A DNA stretch of 64,000 nucleotides from Pseudoduganella violaceinigra DSM 15887 (GTDB lineage: Bacteria > Pseudomonadota > Gammaproteobacteria > Burkholderiales > Burkholderiaceae_D): positions 434,001-498,000 of the forward strand of contig NZ_AUDI01000001.1 of the NCBI RefSeq assembly GCF_000425385.1, read 5' to 3'. The position numbers and the translations under genes are program-made. Below the pieces are notes generated by a model. The model was not told where the DNA came from. It saw only the letters and a list, made by a program, of their open reading frames with translations, and did no database searches. Of the stretch, positions 32,007 to 40,179 are shown one piece after another (position 1 is the stretch's first letter; every line of letters begins with the position of its first letter).

Positions 32007-33065
32007 TTATTCGCCCTGCAGGCGGCGCTGGCGCACGGCGGCGGCCAGGTTCTCCAGCACCTGCACGCTGGTGTCCCAGTCGATGCAGCCGTCGGTGATC
32101 GACTGGCCGTAGGTCAGCTCCTTGCCCGGCACCAGGTCCTGGCGGCCGGCCACCAGGTGCGACTCCACCATCACGCCGACGATGCGCGTGTCGCCGCCGG
32201 CAATCTGCCCGGCGATGTCGGCGCATACCGGCACCTGGTTCTCCGGCTTCTTCGAGGAATTGGCGTGCGAGGCGTCGATCATCAGGCGCGCCGCCAGGCC
32301 ATGGCCGGAAATCGCCTTGCAGGCGTCTTCCACGCTGGCCGCGTCGTAGTTCGGGGTCTTGCCGCCGCGCAGGATGATGTGGCAGTCCTCGTTGCCGTTG
32401 GTCGAGACGATGGCCGAGTGGCCGCCCTTGGTCACCGACAGGAAGTGGTGCGGCTGCGAGGCGGCCTTGATCGCTTCCACCGCGATCTTGGTATTGCCGT
32501 CGGTGCCGTTCTTGAAGCCCACCGGGCAGGACAGGCCGGACGCCAGTTCGCGGTGCACCTGCGACTCGGTGGTGCGGGCCCCGATCGCGCCCCAGGAAAT
32601 CAGGTCGGCAATGTACTGCGGGCTGATCACGTCGAGGAATTCGGTGCCGGCCGGCAGGCCCAGTTCATTGATGTCGCGCAGCAGTTCGCGCGCCATGCGC
32701 AGGCCATCGTTGATGCGGAAGCTGTTGTCCATGTACGGGTCGTTGATCATGCCCTTCCAGCCCACGGTGGTGCGCGGCTTTTCGAAGTAGACGCGCATCA
32801 CGATCTCCAGATCCCCCTTCAGGCGCTCGCGCAGCGGGGCCAGCCGCTGGGCATATTCCATCGCCGCTTTCGGGTCGTGGATCGAGCATGGCCCGACCAC
32901 CACCATCAGGCGGTCGTCCTGGCCGTGCAGGATGCGATGCAGGGCGACGCGCGCTGCGGAAGCCGTGGTGGATGCCGCTTCGGTGCAGGGAAATTCGCGG
33001 ATCAGGTGCGACGGCGGCGTCAGCTCCTTCATTTCACGAATGCGCAGGTCGTCGGTACGTTGCAT
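32007..33065 (-). CDS. aroG: 3-deoxy-7-phosphoheptulonate (DAHP) synthase, class I (AroG type)
   Basis: First enzyme of the shikimate pathway, condensing PEP with erythrose 4-phosphate; 352 aa. Signatures are LMVVVGPCSIHDPKAAMEYA, RVYFEKPRTTVGWKGMINDP, GARTTESQVHRELASGLSCP, VGFKNGTDGNTKIAVEA and IDASHANSSKKPENQVPVC (metal and substrate ligands), with GKELTYGQSITDGCIDW near the end. The length and N-terminal extension match the feedback-inhibited E. coli-like isozymes; which amino acid inhibits cannot be told. RBS AGGAGAG is close to ATG. It is preceded by a promoter, a Phe/Tyr-rich leader peptide and a terminator that together look like an attenuator. In related bacteria it neighbours tldD, as here. 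Confidence 0.97.
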   Translation of the reverse strand: MQRTDDLRIREMKELTPPSHLIREFPCTEAASTTASAARVALHRILHGQDDRLMVVVGPCSIHDPKAAMEYAQRLAPLRERLKGDLEIVMRVYFEKPRTTVGWKGMINDPYMDNSFRINDGLRMARELLRDINELGLPAGTEFLDVISPQYIADLISWGAIGARTTESQVHRELASGLSCPVGFKNGTDGNTKIAVEAIKAASQPHHFLSVTKGGHSAIVSTNGNEDCHIILRGGKTPNYDAASVEDACKAISGHGLAARLMIDASHANSSKKPENQVPVCADIAGQIAGGDTRIVGVMVESHLVAGRQDLVPGKELTYGQSITDGCIDWDTSVQVLENLAAAVRQRRLQGE

Positions 33066-33086
33066 AGTTTCTCTCCTGGATCAATT

Positions 33087-33114
33087 AAAAAAAAACCGCC
33101 ATTTCTGGCGGTTT
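33087..33114 (-). terminator. Attenuator terminator in the aroG leader
   Basis: Minus strand AAACCGCCA, GAAA tetraloop, TGGCGGTTT running into nine T residues, ending only 21 bases before the aroG ATG. The 5' arm can instead pair with GGCGGT at 33171-33176 inside the leader-peptide gene, which would prevent the terminator. Confidence 0.85.
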
Positions 33115-33163
33115 GTATTGGTATCTGCTGGGATCTCGCGCTTGCTGCTACGTGAACCGGCCG

Positions 33164-33229
33164 CTACTCCACCGCCTTTGGGTTGGAATTGCTAAAGTAA
33201 AAAAAGCCGGTAAAGTAGTGCAAAAGCAT
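33164..33229 (-). CDS. aroG leader peptide, Phe/Tyr-rich (21 aa)
   Basis: Short reading frame between the aroG promoter and the aroG terminator, beginning MLLHYFTGFFYF and ending NPKAVE before TAG. Six of the first twelve residues are Phe or Tyr (Tyr 5 and 11, Phe 6, 9, 10, 12). A purine-rich AAGGGAA lies eight bases before ATG. Its last codons AAG GCG GTG hold the segment that can pair either with ACCGGCTTT (codons 7-9, one mismatch) or with ACCGCC of the terminator. This is the logic of pheL-type leaders: slow translation at Phe/Tyr codons leaves the antiterminator free. The peptide itself is expected to have no function after synthesis. Confidence 0.75.
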   Translation of the reverse strand: MLLHYFTGFFYFSNSNPKAVE

Positions 33230-33253
33230 GGTGAGTTCCCTTCGTTTCGACCC

Positions 33254-33282
33254 ACTATAGCAACAGTTAACAGCTATTGCAA
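33254..33282 (-). promoter_or_regulatory. Sigma-70 promoter of the aroG leader
   Basis: Minus strand TTGCAA, 17-base spacer, TATAGT, placing the start near 33247 and giving a leader of about 180 bases before aroG. The spacer contains GTTAAC, and AGCTGTTAAC/GTTAACAGCT symmetry is visible, so an operator cannot be excluded. Confidence 0.75.
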
Positions 33283-33290
33283 GCGAGGCA

Positions 33291-33561
33291 TCAACGCTGT
33301 TGGCGGCGGCGCGCGGCCAGGAATGCGAGTACTTCCGTGCACATCAGGTCCAGTACGCCCCGGGGCGCTGAGATTTGCCGTCGTGTCGAGCTTGGCATCG
33401 CCACGGGCACCGGGAATGTAGGTCGAGGTGTACTGGATATCGGTGCGCAAGCCGGTCATGAAGCAAGGCTGGCGAGCAAGCGAGCGGCGCCGTTGCCGGT
33501 GAAATTGACGTTCAGTTGGGGGACGACGAAATACGAGCTGGCAGCGCCGATCGGCGATGGA
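33291..33561 (-). pseudogene. Possible decayed gene remnant, family unknown
   Basis: Three protein-like segments in successive frames on the minus strand, as if split by two frameshifts. The first is PSPIGAASSYFVVPQLNVNF and on to LLASLAS, stopping at 33456. The second is MTGLRTDIQYTSTYIPGARG and on to DTTANLSAP. The third is ISAPRGVLDLMCTEVLAFLA, ending RRRQQR and TGA at 33291. No start codon or RBS is evident. The segments read like real secreted-protein or hydrolase sequence but I recognise no family. The remnant ends just upstream of the aroG promoter. It could also be chance open frame in GC-rich DNA. Confidence 0.35.
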
Positions 33562-33603
33562 TAACCATATCACGTATAAGGTTATCCGACAGAACGAGGA
33601 AAA

Positions 33604-33630
33604 AAAAGCCGCTGGCAAACAGCGGCTTTT
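33604..33630 (-). terminator. Intrinsic terminator of tldD
   Basis: AAAAGCCGCTG, GCAAA loop, CAGCGGCTTTT, five bases after the tldD stop, with a T run (TTTTTTT) on the minus strand. Confidence 0.92.
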
Positions 33631-33634
33631 CTTA

Positions 33635-35095
33635 TCAGGCGGTCCCGCCGACGGTCACTCCGTCCAGCCGCAGTGTCGGCTGCCCGACGCCGACCGGCAC
33701 GCTCTGCCCTTCCTTGCCGCAGACGCCCACACCCGGGTCGAGCTTCATATCGTTGCCGATCATGGTGATGCGGTTCATCACGTCGGGACCGTTGCCGATC
33801 AGGGTGGCGCCCTTGACCGGGTAGCTCACCTTGCCGTTCTCGATCATGTAGGCCTCGCTGGCCGAGAACACGAACTTGCCGTTGGTGATGTCGACCTGGC
33901 CGCCGCCGAAGTTCACGGCATAAATACCGTTCTTCACCGACGCCAGGATTTCACCGGGATCCTGGTCGCCGCCCAGCATATAGGTATTGGTCATGCGCGG
34001 CATCGGCAGGTGGGCGAACGATTCGCGCCGTGCGTTGCCGGTGACATTCATCTTCATCAGGCGCGCATTCATCGTGTCCTGGATATAGCCCTTCAGCACG
34101 CCGTCTTCGATCAGGGTGGTGCACTGGGTCGGGTTGCCTTCGTCGTCGATATTCAGCGAGCCGCGGCGGTTGGCCAGGGTGCCGTCGTCGACCACGGTGA
34201 CGCCCTTGGCCGCCACGCGGTCGCCGATGCGGCCGGAGAAGGTCGAGGAGCCCTTGCGGTTGAAGTCGCCTTCCAGGCCATGGCCGATGGCTTCGTGCAG
34301 CAGGATGCCCGGCCAGCCCGGTCCCAGCACCACGGTCATCGGGCCGGCCGGGGCCGGGCGCGCATCGAGGTTGACCAGGGCCGACTTGACGGCATCGGTG
34401 GCGTACTGGTCCAGCAGGGCGTCGCTGAAGTAGCCGTAGTCGTAGCGGCCGCCGCCGCCGGAGGAGCCGACTTCGCGCCGCCCATCCTGTTCCACGATCA
34501 CGGTCACCGAGACGCGCACCAGGGGACGGATATCGGCCGCCAGCACGCCGTCGCTGCGCACCACCAGCACCACATCGTATTCGCCGGCCAGGCCGGCCAT
34601 CACCTGCACCACGCGCGGGTCCTTGGCGCGCGCCATCTTTTCCACGCGCTCCAGCAGCTTGACTTTGGCGGCCGCATCCAGCGACACCAGCGGATCGTGC
34701 GGCATGTACAGGGAACGGCCGCCGACCGGGGTCATCTTGCCGGCCACCTTGACCTTGCCGGCGCCGGCGCGGGCGATGGTGCGGGTGGCGGCGGCCGCTT
34801 CCAGCAGGGCCGCTTCGGAAATTTCGTCGGAATAGGAAAAGGCCGTCTTCTCGCCCGATACGGCGCGCACGCCGACACCCTGGTCGATCGAGAAGGAACC
34901 GGTCTTGACGATGCCTTCTTCCAGGCTCCAGCCCTCGTTCTTGGTGAACTGGAAGTACAGGTCGGCGTAGTCGACCTTGTGGGTAAACATGCTGCCCAGT
35001 GCTTTCAGCAGCTTGCCTTCGTCCAGGCCGAATGGCGTCAGCAGGATGTCCTTGGCCGCCGCCATGGCAGAGAGGTTGGGGTCGAATGGTTTCAT
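33635..35095 (-). CDS. tldD: Metalloprotease subunit TldD
   Basis: Cytoplasmic zinc protease subunit of 486 aa that pairs with PmbA/TldE and degrades unfolded peptides; it processes microcin B17 and degrades CcdA in E. coli. The zinc site [11 protein letters not shown] lies near residue 264, with a downstream [20 protein letters not shown] block that supplies a Cys/Asp-type ligand region in the family. The N-terminal domain contains [20 protein letters not shown] and [20 protein letters not shown]. Length is normal. pmbA is not in the window. It follows the nitrilase gene by 37 bases on the same strand, so yhdP-nitrilase-tldD probably form one transcript ended by the terminator at 33604-33630. 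Confidence 0.97.
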   Translation of the reverse strand: MKPFDPNLSAMAAAKDILLTPFGLDEGKLLKALGSMFTHKVDYADLYFQFTKNEGWSLEEGIVKTGSFSIDQGVGVRAVSGEKTAFSYSDEISEAALLEAAAATRTIARAGAGKVKVAGKMTPVGGRSLYMPHDPLVSLDAAAKVKLLERVEKMARAKDPRVVQVMAGLAGEYDVVLVVRSDGVLAADIRPLVRVSVTVIVEQDGRREVGSSGGGGRYDYGYFSDALLDQYATDAVKSALVNLDARPAPAGPMTVVLGPGWPGILLHEAIGHGLEGDFNRKGSSTFSGRIGDRVAAKGVTVVDDGTLANRRGSLNIDDEGNPTQCTTLIEDGVLKGYIQDTMNARLMKMNVTGNARRESFAHLPMPRMTNTYMLGGDQDPGEILASVKNGIYAVNFGGGQVDITNGKFVFSASEAYMIENGKVSYPVKGATLIGNGPDVMNRITMIGNDMKLDPGVGVCGKEGQSVPVGVGQPTLRLDGVTVGGTA

Positions 35096-35132
35096 GTTGG
35101 AATCTTGTTATGGTGAGGTTCTTAGCCGGATT

Positions 35133-35930
35133 TTAGAGGATTCGGTGTTTCAGTGCAGGCAGGCTTTCGCGGACGCCGTGCACGAAGGCCGGATCCAGCT
35201 CGCCGGCCACCACGCCCTCGCCTTCGGCCAGCACCGCCTTGATCTCGCCCCAGGGGTCGACCAGCATCGAATGGCCCCAGGTGCGGCGGCCATTGACATG
35301 GCTGCCGCCCTGCGCCGCCGCCAGCACATAGCACTGGTTTTCGATGGCGCGCGCGCGCAGCAGGATTTCCCAGTGCGCCTTGCCGGTGGTGTAGGTAAAG
35401 GCGGCCGGCACCACGATCAGGTCGAGCGGGCCCATGGCGCGGTACAGCTCGGGGAAGCGCAGGTCGTAGCAGACCGACATGCCGACCTTGCCCACGGCCG
35501 TCTCGACCGTGCCCACGCTCTTGCCCGGCACGATGGTGCGCGCCTCGTCATAGGATTCGCTGCCCTTGCTGAAGCCGAACAGGTGGATCTTGTCGTAACG
35601 GCCGACATGCTGGCCCTGCGGATCGTAGACCAGGGTGGTATTGATGACCCGTTCGGGGTCGTTCGAGGCCAGCGGCAGCGTGCCGCCCAGCAGCCAGATG
35701 CCGTGTTCGCGCGCCATGGCGGACATGCAGTCCTGGATCGGCCCCTGGCCCAGCGGCTCGGCCTTGCCCACCTTGTCGCTGTCGCTCATGCCCATGATGG
35801 CCCAGTATTCGGGCAACAGCACCAGCTGCGCCCCCTTGGCCGCCGCAGCGCCGACCAGGCGGCGGGCGGTGGCGATATTCTGTTCCACGACAGGGGTGGA
35901 AACCATCTGGATTGCAGCGACTTTGCTCAT
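35133..35930 (-). CDS. Carbon-nitrogen hydrolase (nitrilase superfamily, Nit1/Nit2-like)
   Basis: Protein of 265 aa with the complete Glu-Lys-Cys triad: E41 in LLPEYWAIMG, K114 in GRYDKIHLFGF and C154 in MSVCYDLRFPELYRAMG. This subgroup includes omega-amidase and deaminated-glutathione amidase (NIT1). The conserved position between yhdP and tldD suggests a housekeeping metabolite-repair role, deaminated glutathione being the best guess. The start at 35930 (MSKVAAIQMVSTPV) overlaps the yhdP stop by four bases (ATGA). The frame is open a further 17 codons upstream, but that part lies inside yhdP. Confidence 0.92.
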   Translation of the reverse strand: MSKVAAIQMVSTPVVEQNIATARRLVGAAAAKGAQLVLLPEYWAIMGMSDSDKVGKAEPLGQGPIQDCMSAMAREHGIWLLGGTLPLASNDPERVINTTLVYDPQGQHVGRYDKIHLFGFSKGSESYDEARTIVPGKSVGTVETAVGKVGMSVCYDLRFPELYRAMGPLDLIVVPAAFTYTTGKAHWEILLRARAIENQCYVLAAAQGGSHVNGRRTWGHSMLVDPWGEIKAVLAEGEGVVAGELDPAFVHGVRESLPALKHRIL

Positions 35931-38900
35931 GGTGCCGGCTCCTTGGCGTTCTCGATTTTGGTGATGCTCGGCGCCTTCCACGGCCCGGTCACCTGCATCT
36001 GGTAGGTCAGCGCCTTCATCACCGGCGCACTGAGGAACAGCTGCGCCAGGTAGCTGCCCAGGCCGATCACCGGATTGACCGCCAGCGCATACACCAGCGG
36101 CGCGGTACCCAGGTTGACCTGCGGGATCACCACCACGCGCAGATTGGTCGATTCATTGGCGATGTCGGCCGTGCCGTCCATCAGCACCGTGGCCTGCACG
36201 CCATGCATCTTCAAATTGTCGGTCTTCACGATGCCATGGTTGATGGTGGCGTTCGCCGTGATGCCATCGAACTGCAAGCCTTCCGAGAACACGTCGGCAA
36301 AATCGAGCTTGAGCAGGCGCGGCAGGGCCTGCAGGCTCAGCACGCCCAGCAGCTTGGCCGCGCCCGGATCCTGCTTCAGGAACTGGCCCTTCTCCACATT
36401 CATCGCCACCGTGCCGGACAGGCTGGGCAGGTCGAGGTGGTAAGGCAGGCCCTTCCACGCGATATCCCCGCTCAGCTTGCCCTTGCCATTGCGCAGCGTA
36501 TCGGCAAAGCCCAGGCGCTCCAGCAGCTTGCCGGCATTGTGGATATCCATATTGAAGTTCAGGGCCGTGTTGTGCTGGCCCTCCCGGGTTTGCCAGCGGC
36601 CGGTGGCATTGAATTCACCGTCGGCGTTGATCAGCGACAGCTTGCTGATGCGCCATTCGCGGGCCGAGGTGACCAGGGCATTGTAGGCATGCAGCTCGAG
36701 CTGGCCGAGCGGGCGGTTGAACCATTCCAGCTGCTGCACTTCAATGTCCAGCGCCGGGATGGTCGGCGCATTGCTCGAGCCTTCCAGCAGATCCTTGACC
36801 GCCGCCGCCTGCGATTCCGGGATGATCAGCGACGACAGGCGCGCCGTCACCTTGCCCACGCCCTTGCCGCTGGCCGATTCGTTCCAGGTCACATAGCCCA
36901 CCGCCTGCTGCGAATCGATGCTGGCCTGCCAGACGCCGTTGCTGCGGGTGGTCCCCACCACCACGTTGTCGAGCTTGCGTTCGCCCACGACCAGTTCGGC
37001 GGTCCGCGCCGCCATGGTATCCGGCACCACATACTGCGCGATGTCGCTGCCTTCGCCGGCGCCCGCCGCCGCGGGCGGTTTACTCTCGCTGCCGGCAATC
37101 TCCGTTGCCAGTTCGATCCAGTCATCCACATTGAGCGACTTCAGGCTGGCATTGATCATCATCCCGCTATCGGGTTCCGGCGCCGGCAGATTGACGCCGA
37201 TGCCGCCGTTGAGCAGTTTCCAGCCGCCCTTGGCGACGCGCTGGCGGTGGTAGCGCGCCGCGTAGGCATTGCCCAGGGTGACGCGGATTTCATCGCGCGC
37301 CACGCCTTGTTCATTGGCGCCGCCGCCATTTAGCTGGAAGTGCAGCGGCAGGGCATCGGCCGCGGCCTTTTTCAGCGGCGCCGGGAAATCCAGGCTGGCG
37401 CCCTGCATGGCCGAATCGATCGCCACCTCGTATTTGTGGTCGCGCACCGTCACCAGACCGGTGAACTTCGCGCTGCCGCCCAGGTGGTTGGCCAGGCGCT
37501 GGGTGGCGGAGAACGGGTATTGCTTGCGCAAGCCATCGACCGTCGCCGTGCCGCCCAGGCGCACCACGATGCCGCCTTCCTTCTGGCTGCCGCCCGTCAC
37601 CGACAGCGGACCGCCCAGCAGGGTGCCGGCCAGATTGTTCAGGTTGACGCCTTTTTCATTGAATTCGATCTTGCCGGTGGCGCCGGCCACGGTCGGCATA
37701 TCGTGCCACAGCACCACATCGTTGCCCTGCAATTGCAGGGCGCCCTGCACCTTGGCGTCGATGATGTGGGCCAGCGGCAGCTGCAGGTTCAGCGCCAGCC
37801 TGGCGTTGCCGCTGCCCGTGGTTTCCTCGGTGAAGCGGCCGATCCAGTCGAGCACCGGGCTGGCGCTGACGTATTTGAGAAATTCCTGCATCGGGCCGGC
37901 GGCATTGCCGTCAATTTCCAGCACGCTGTCGTGGCTGCTCAGGTCGGGCAGTACCGCCTTCACATTGCTCAGCGCAATGCCCTGGGTCAGCGCGGTGTCG
38001 GCCTTGATCTCCATGCGCGCGCGGTCGAAGACGATGCTGCCGCGGATCTTTTCCGCCAGCGGCCAGACGGGCGACTTGCCATCCTTGGCGACATAGCCCG
38101 GCACGTAGTTCAAGCGGCCATCCAGGATGTGGCCGGCGACCCGGAACTCGCCCTTGGCCTTGTCGGGCGAGCCCTCCTTGAAGGGGAAATGCGCCAGTTC
38201 GCCGCGCAGGCGCAACGTGGTCTCATGCAGGCTGCCCTCTTCCAGCGCCCCCACCAGCCAGCGGCGGGTGTGTTCCGGCGTCTGCTTCGGCAGGTAGCGG
38301 CCGATATGGTTGATGCTGAAGCCGTCGATGCTGCCGCTGAAATCGGACACGCCAAGGCCCTTGGCGCCGGGGCCGCGCGGCAGCACATGGCTGCCGGCCA
38401 GCTTGAGCTGCATGCCGTCCTGCACCAGGTCCAGCTGCTCGAGCTTGACGGCCAGTTGCCGGGCCTCGGCCAGCGACCAGCTACCGTTCAGCTTGAACTG
38501 CTCGAAGCCCATCGGCGCGTCGTCGAACCAGGCCGGCATGGCCAGGGTGAAGCCGGGCGCGTCCAGGGCCACGCTGCCGCCCTGCTCGCCCGCTTCCACG
38601 TGGCCGCTCAGGTTTTCGAATCCGGGGATGTTGGGCAGCGCCGGCATCGGCAGCGCCTTGGCCGAACGCGCCACGGCGGGGCGCGCCGCCAGCGGCTCCA
38701 TGCCGAGCCCGTCCAGGTCGGCCTTGAGCTTGTAATCGGTGGGCGCCGGCAGCGGGCCGCGCCATTCGGCCACCAGGTTGCGCACCCGGCCGCGCGGCGC
38801 CGCCTCCGCCAGCAAGTCGCGCTGCGCCGGCGGCAGCGGCAGGCGGGTCGCCAGTTCGGACAGGATCTTCAAATCCAGGGCGGCCGCCTTCACCTCGGTC

Positions 38901-40078
38901 CAGGCCGCTTCATTGGCAGCGGTCACGCGGCGCGCCGAGGCCGTGGTGGGCGCCAGCTCGACGCCATCGCGGGTGCGCAGCGAGACATCGGTCAGCGCCA
39001 GCGCGCGCGTGACGGCCGGCGGCGCGCCCGGCACGACTACCAGGGTCGCCGATTGTTGTTCGCTGGCTGCCACCCGGCCGCGCAGGGCGGCCACGTCCAG
39101 CTGCGGCAGGTCGCGGCCGAGGATGGCCACCACATTGTCCAGTGCCACATCGGCCGTGACGGCGGTCGGATGCGCATGGTCGAGCGCGAGCCAGGCGCGC
39201 ACGCCGCCGCTGGCCGACTTCACCTCGATGGTGCGCGGCAGGTAAGGTTTCCAGGCCGCCAGGTCGGCCTGGCGCAATTCGGCGTAGACCTCGCCCTTCC
39301 ACTGTTTGACATCGGCCACGCGGGTAAACGGCTGGTGGCTGAAATCGGCCCGCACATCGATCGGCGCGGCCAGCGCCGCCGGCGGCGTGGCTTTGAAGGC
39401 AAACTGGTGGCGGCGCCACTGGTTCAGCATCAGGGCCGTGACATTGTCGAACTGCAGGGGAGGACTGCCGCGCTGCAAATCGGTCCAGGTAATGCGGCCG
39501 TCGCGCACCACCACCTCGCGCTGCGACAGCAGCCAGTCGGCGCTCTTGCCGTCGCCCTTCTTGTCGAGGTCGAGATAGATGCCGGCCGCGAACAGCCGGC
39601 CGTCCGCCTCGCGCCGCACATCGACCTGGGGCCGGTGGAATTCCAGCGATTCGAAGCGCAGGCCGCCGGCCGGCACGCTCCACCAGGACAGGGTGGCCGA
39701 GACGGTGGGCAGGTGCAGCGCCGCCTGGCCTTGCGCATCGCGCATCACCACGTCGCCCAGGATCAGCTGCGGGCGCAGCCCCTTCCATGAGGCATAGATG
39801 CGGTCGATGGTCACCGGCTGGCCGACCGCACGGCTGGCCAGTTGCTCGATCTCCGGCTTGTAATGGTCGATATGCGGCAGCACCACCCAGCGCAGCGCCA
39901 GGAACAGGAGGGTGAAGGCAAAGTACAGCAGCAGCACCAGCTTAACGGTAAAACCGAGCACATGGTGGGTGGCCCGGTTCCAGAAGCGATAGGCGGCCTG
40001 CAGGCGATGCCAGCGCTCTTTGAGCGGGGCCTCGACTGCCTCGATCTGCTCTACCAGGTTGTCCTTCAATACGCTCAA
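35927..40078 (-). CDS. yhdP: YhdP family AsmA-like protein (DUF3971), phospholipid transport
   Basis: Very large envelope protein of 1383 aa. One N-terminal membrane anchor (FTVKLVLLLYFAFTLLFLAL, residues about 44-65) is followed by an extended periplasmic beta-rich groove. The DUF3971/AsmA-2 signatures include HYKPEIEQLASRAVGQPVTI, WKGLRPQLILGDVVMRDAQG and the C-terminal LLGVLSLQALPRLLKLDFAD with FDGITANATINHGIVKTDNL. In E. coli YhdP, TamB and YdbH form bridges carrying phospholipid to the outer membrane. Length is close to the usual 1270-1400. It is divergent from glnE with a 101-base gap, and overlaps the nitrilase gene by four bases. Confidence 0.95.
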   Translation of the reverse strand: MSVLKDNLVEQIEAVEAPLKERWHRLQAAYRFWNRATHHVLGFTVKLVLLLYFAFTLLFLALRWVVLPHIDHYKPEIEQLASRAVGQPVTIDRIYASWKGLRPQLILGDVVMRDAQGQAALHLPTVSATLSWWSVPAGGLRFESLEFHRPQVDVRREADGRLFAAGIYLDLDKKGDGKSADWLLSQREVVVRDGRITWTDLQRGSPPLQFDNVTALMLNQWRRHQFAFKATPPAALAAPIDVRADFSHQPFTRVADVKQWKGEVYAELRQADLAAWKPYLPRTIEVKSASGGVRAWLALDHAHPTAVTADVALDNVVAILGRDLPQLDVAALRGRVAASEQQSATLVVVPGAPPAVTRALALTDVSLRTRDGVELAPTTASARRVTAANEAAWTEVKAAALDLKILSELATRLPLPPAQRDLLAEAAPRGRVRNLVAEWRGPLPAPTDYKLKADLDGLGMEPLAARPAVARSAKALPMPALPNIPGFENLSGHVEAGEQGGSVALDAPGFTLAMPAWFDDAPMGFEQFKLNGSWSLAEARQLAVKLEQLDLVQDGMQLKLAGSHVLPRGPGAKGLGVSDFSGSIDGFSINHIGRYLPKQTPEHTRRWLVGALEEGSLHETTLRLRGELAHFPFKEGSPDKAKGEFRVAGHILDGRLNYVPGYVAKDGKSPVWPLAEKIRGSIVFDRARMEIKADTALTQGIALSNVKAVLPDLSSHDSVLEIDGNAAGPMQEFLKYVSASPVLDWIGRFTEETTGSGNARLALNLQLPLAHIIDAKVQGALQLQGNDVVLWHDMPTVAGATGKIEFNEKGVNLNNLAGTLLGGPLSVTGGSQKEGGIVVRLGGTATVDGLRKQYPFSATQRLANHLGGSAKFTGLVTVRDHKYEVAIDSAMQGASLDFPAPLKKAAADALPLHFQLNGGGANEQGVARDEIRVTLGNAYAARYHRQRVAKGGWKLLNGGIGVNLPAPEPDSGMMINASLKSLNVDDWIELATEIAGSESKPPAAAGAGEGSDIAQYVVPDTMAARTAELVVGERKLDNVVVGTTRSNGVWQASIDSQQAVGYVTWNESASGKGVGKVTARLSSLIIPESQAAAVKDLLEGSSNAPTIPALDIEVQQLEWFNRPLGQLELHAYNALVTSAREWRISKLSLINADGEFNATGRWQTREGQHNTALNFNMDIHNAGKLLERLGFADTLRNGKGKLSGDIAWKGLPYHLDLPSLSGTVAMNVEKGQFLKQDPGAAKLLGVLSLQALPRLLKLDFADVFSEGLQFDGITANATINHGIVKTDNLKMHGVQATVLMDGTADIANESTNLRVVVIPQVNLGTAPLVYALAVNPVIGLGSYLAQLFLSAPVMKALTYQMQVTGPWKAPSITKIENAKEPAP

Positions 40079-40102
40079 GCCAAGCCTTTATCAAACCAGC
40101 AT

Positions 40103-40131
40103 TTTACCGCACCGCCCCGTTAAACTATGTT
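40103..40131 (+). promoter_or_regulatory. Candidate promoter of glnE
   Basis: TTTACC, 17-base spacer, TATGTT, about 50 bases before the glnE ATG. The match is weak. Confidence 0.3.
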
Positions 40132-40179
40132 CCAATAAGCACGCTTTCACATGCTTTTTACACTCTCTCACACCTGTCA

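Noticed and set aside
33301..33618. A single intact 114-codon gene upstream of aroG
   Set aside because: The frame mixes Arg/Pro-rich shadow sequence with only one of the three protein-like segments; a frameshifted remnant explains it better.
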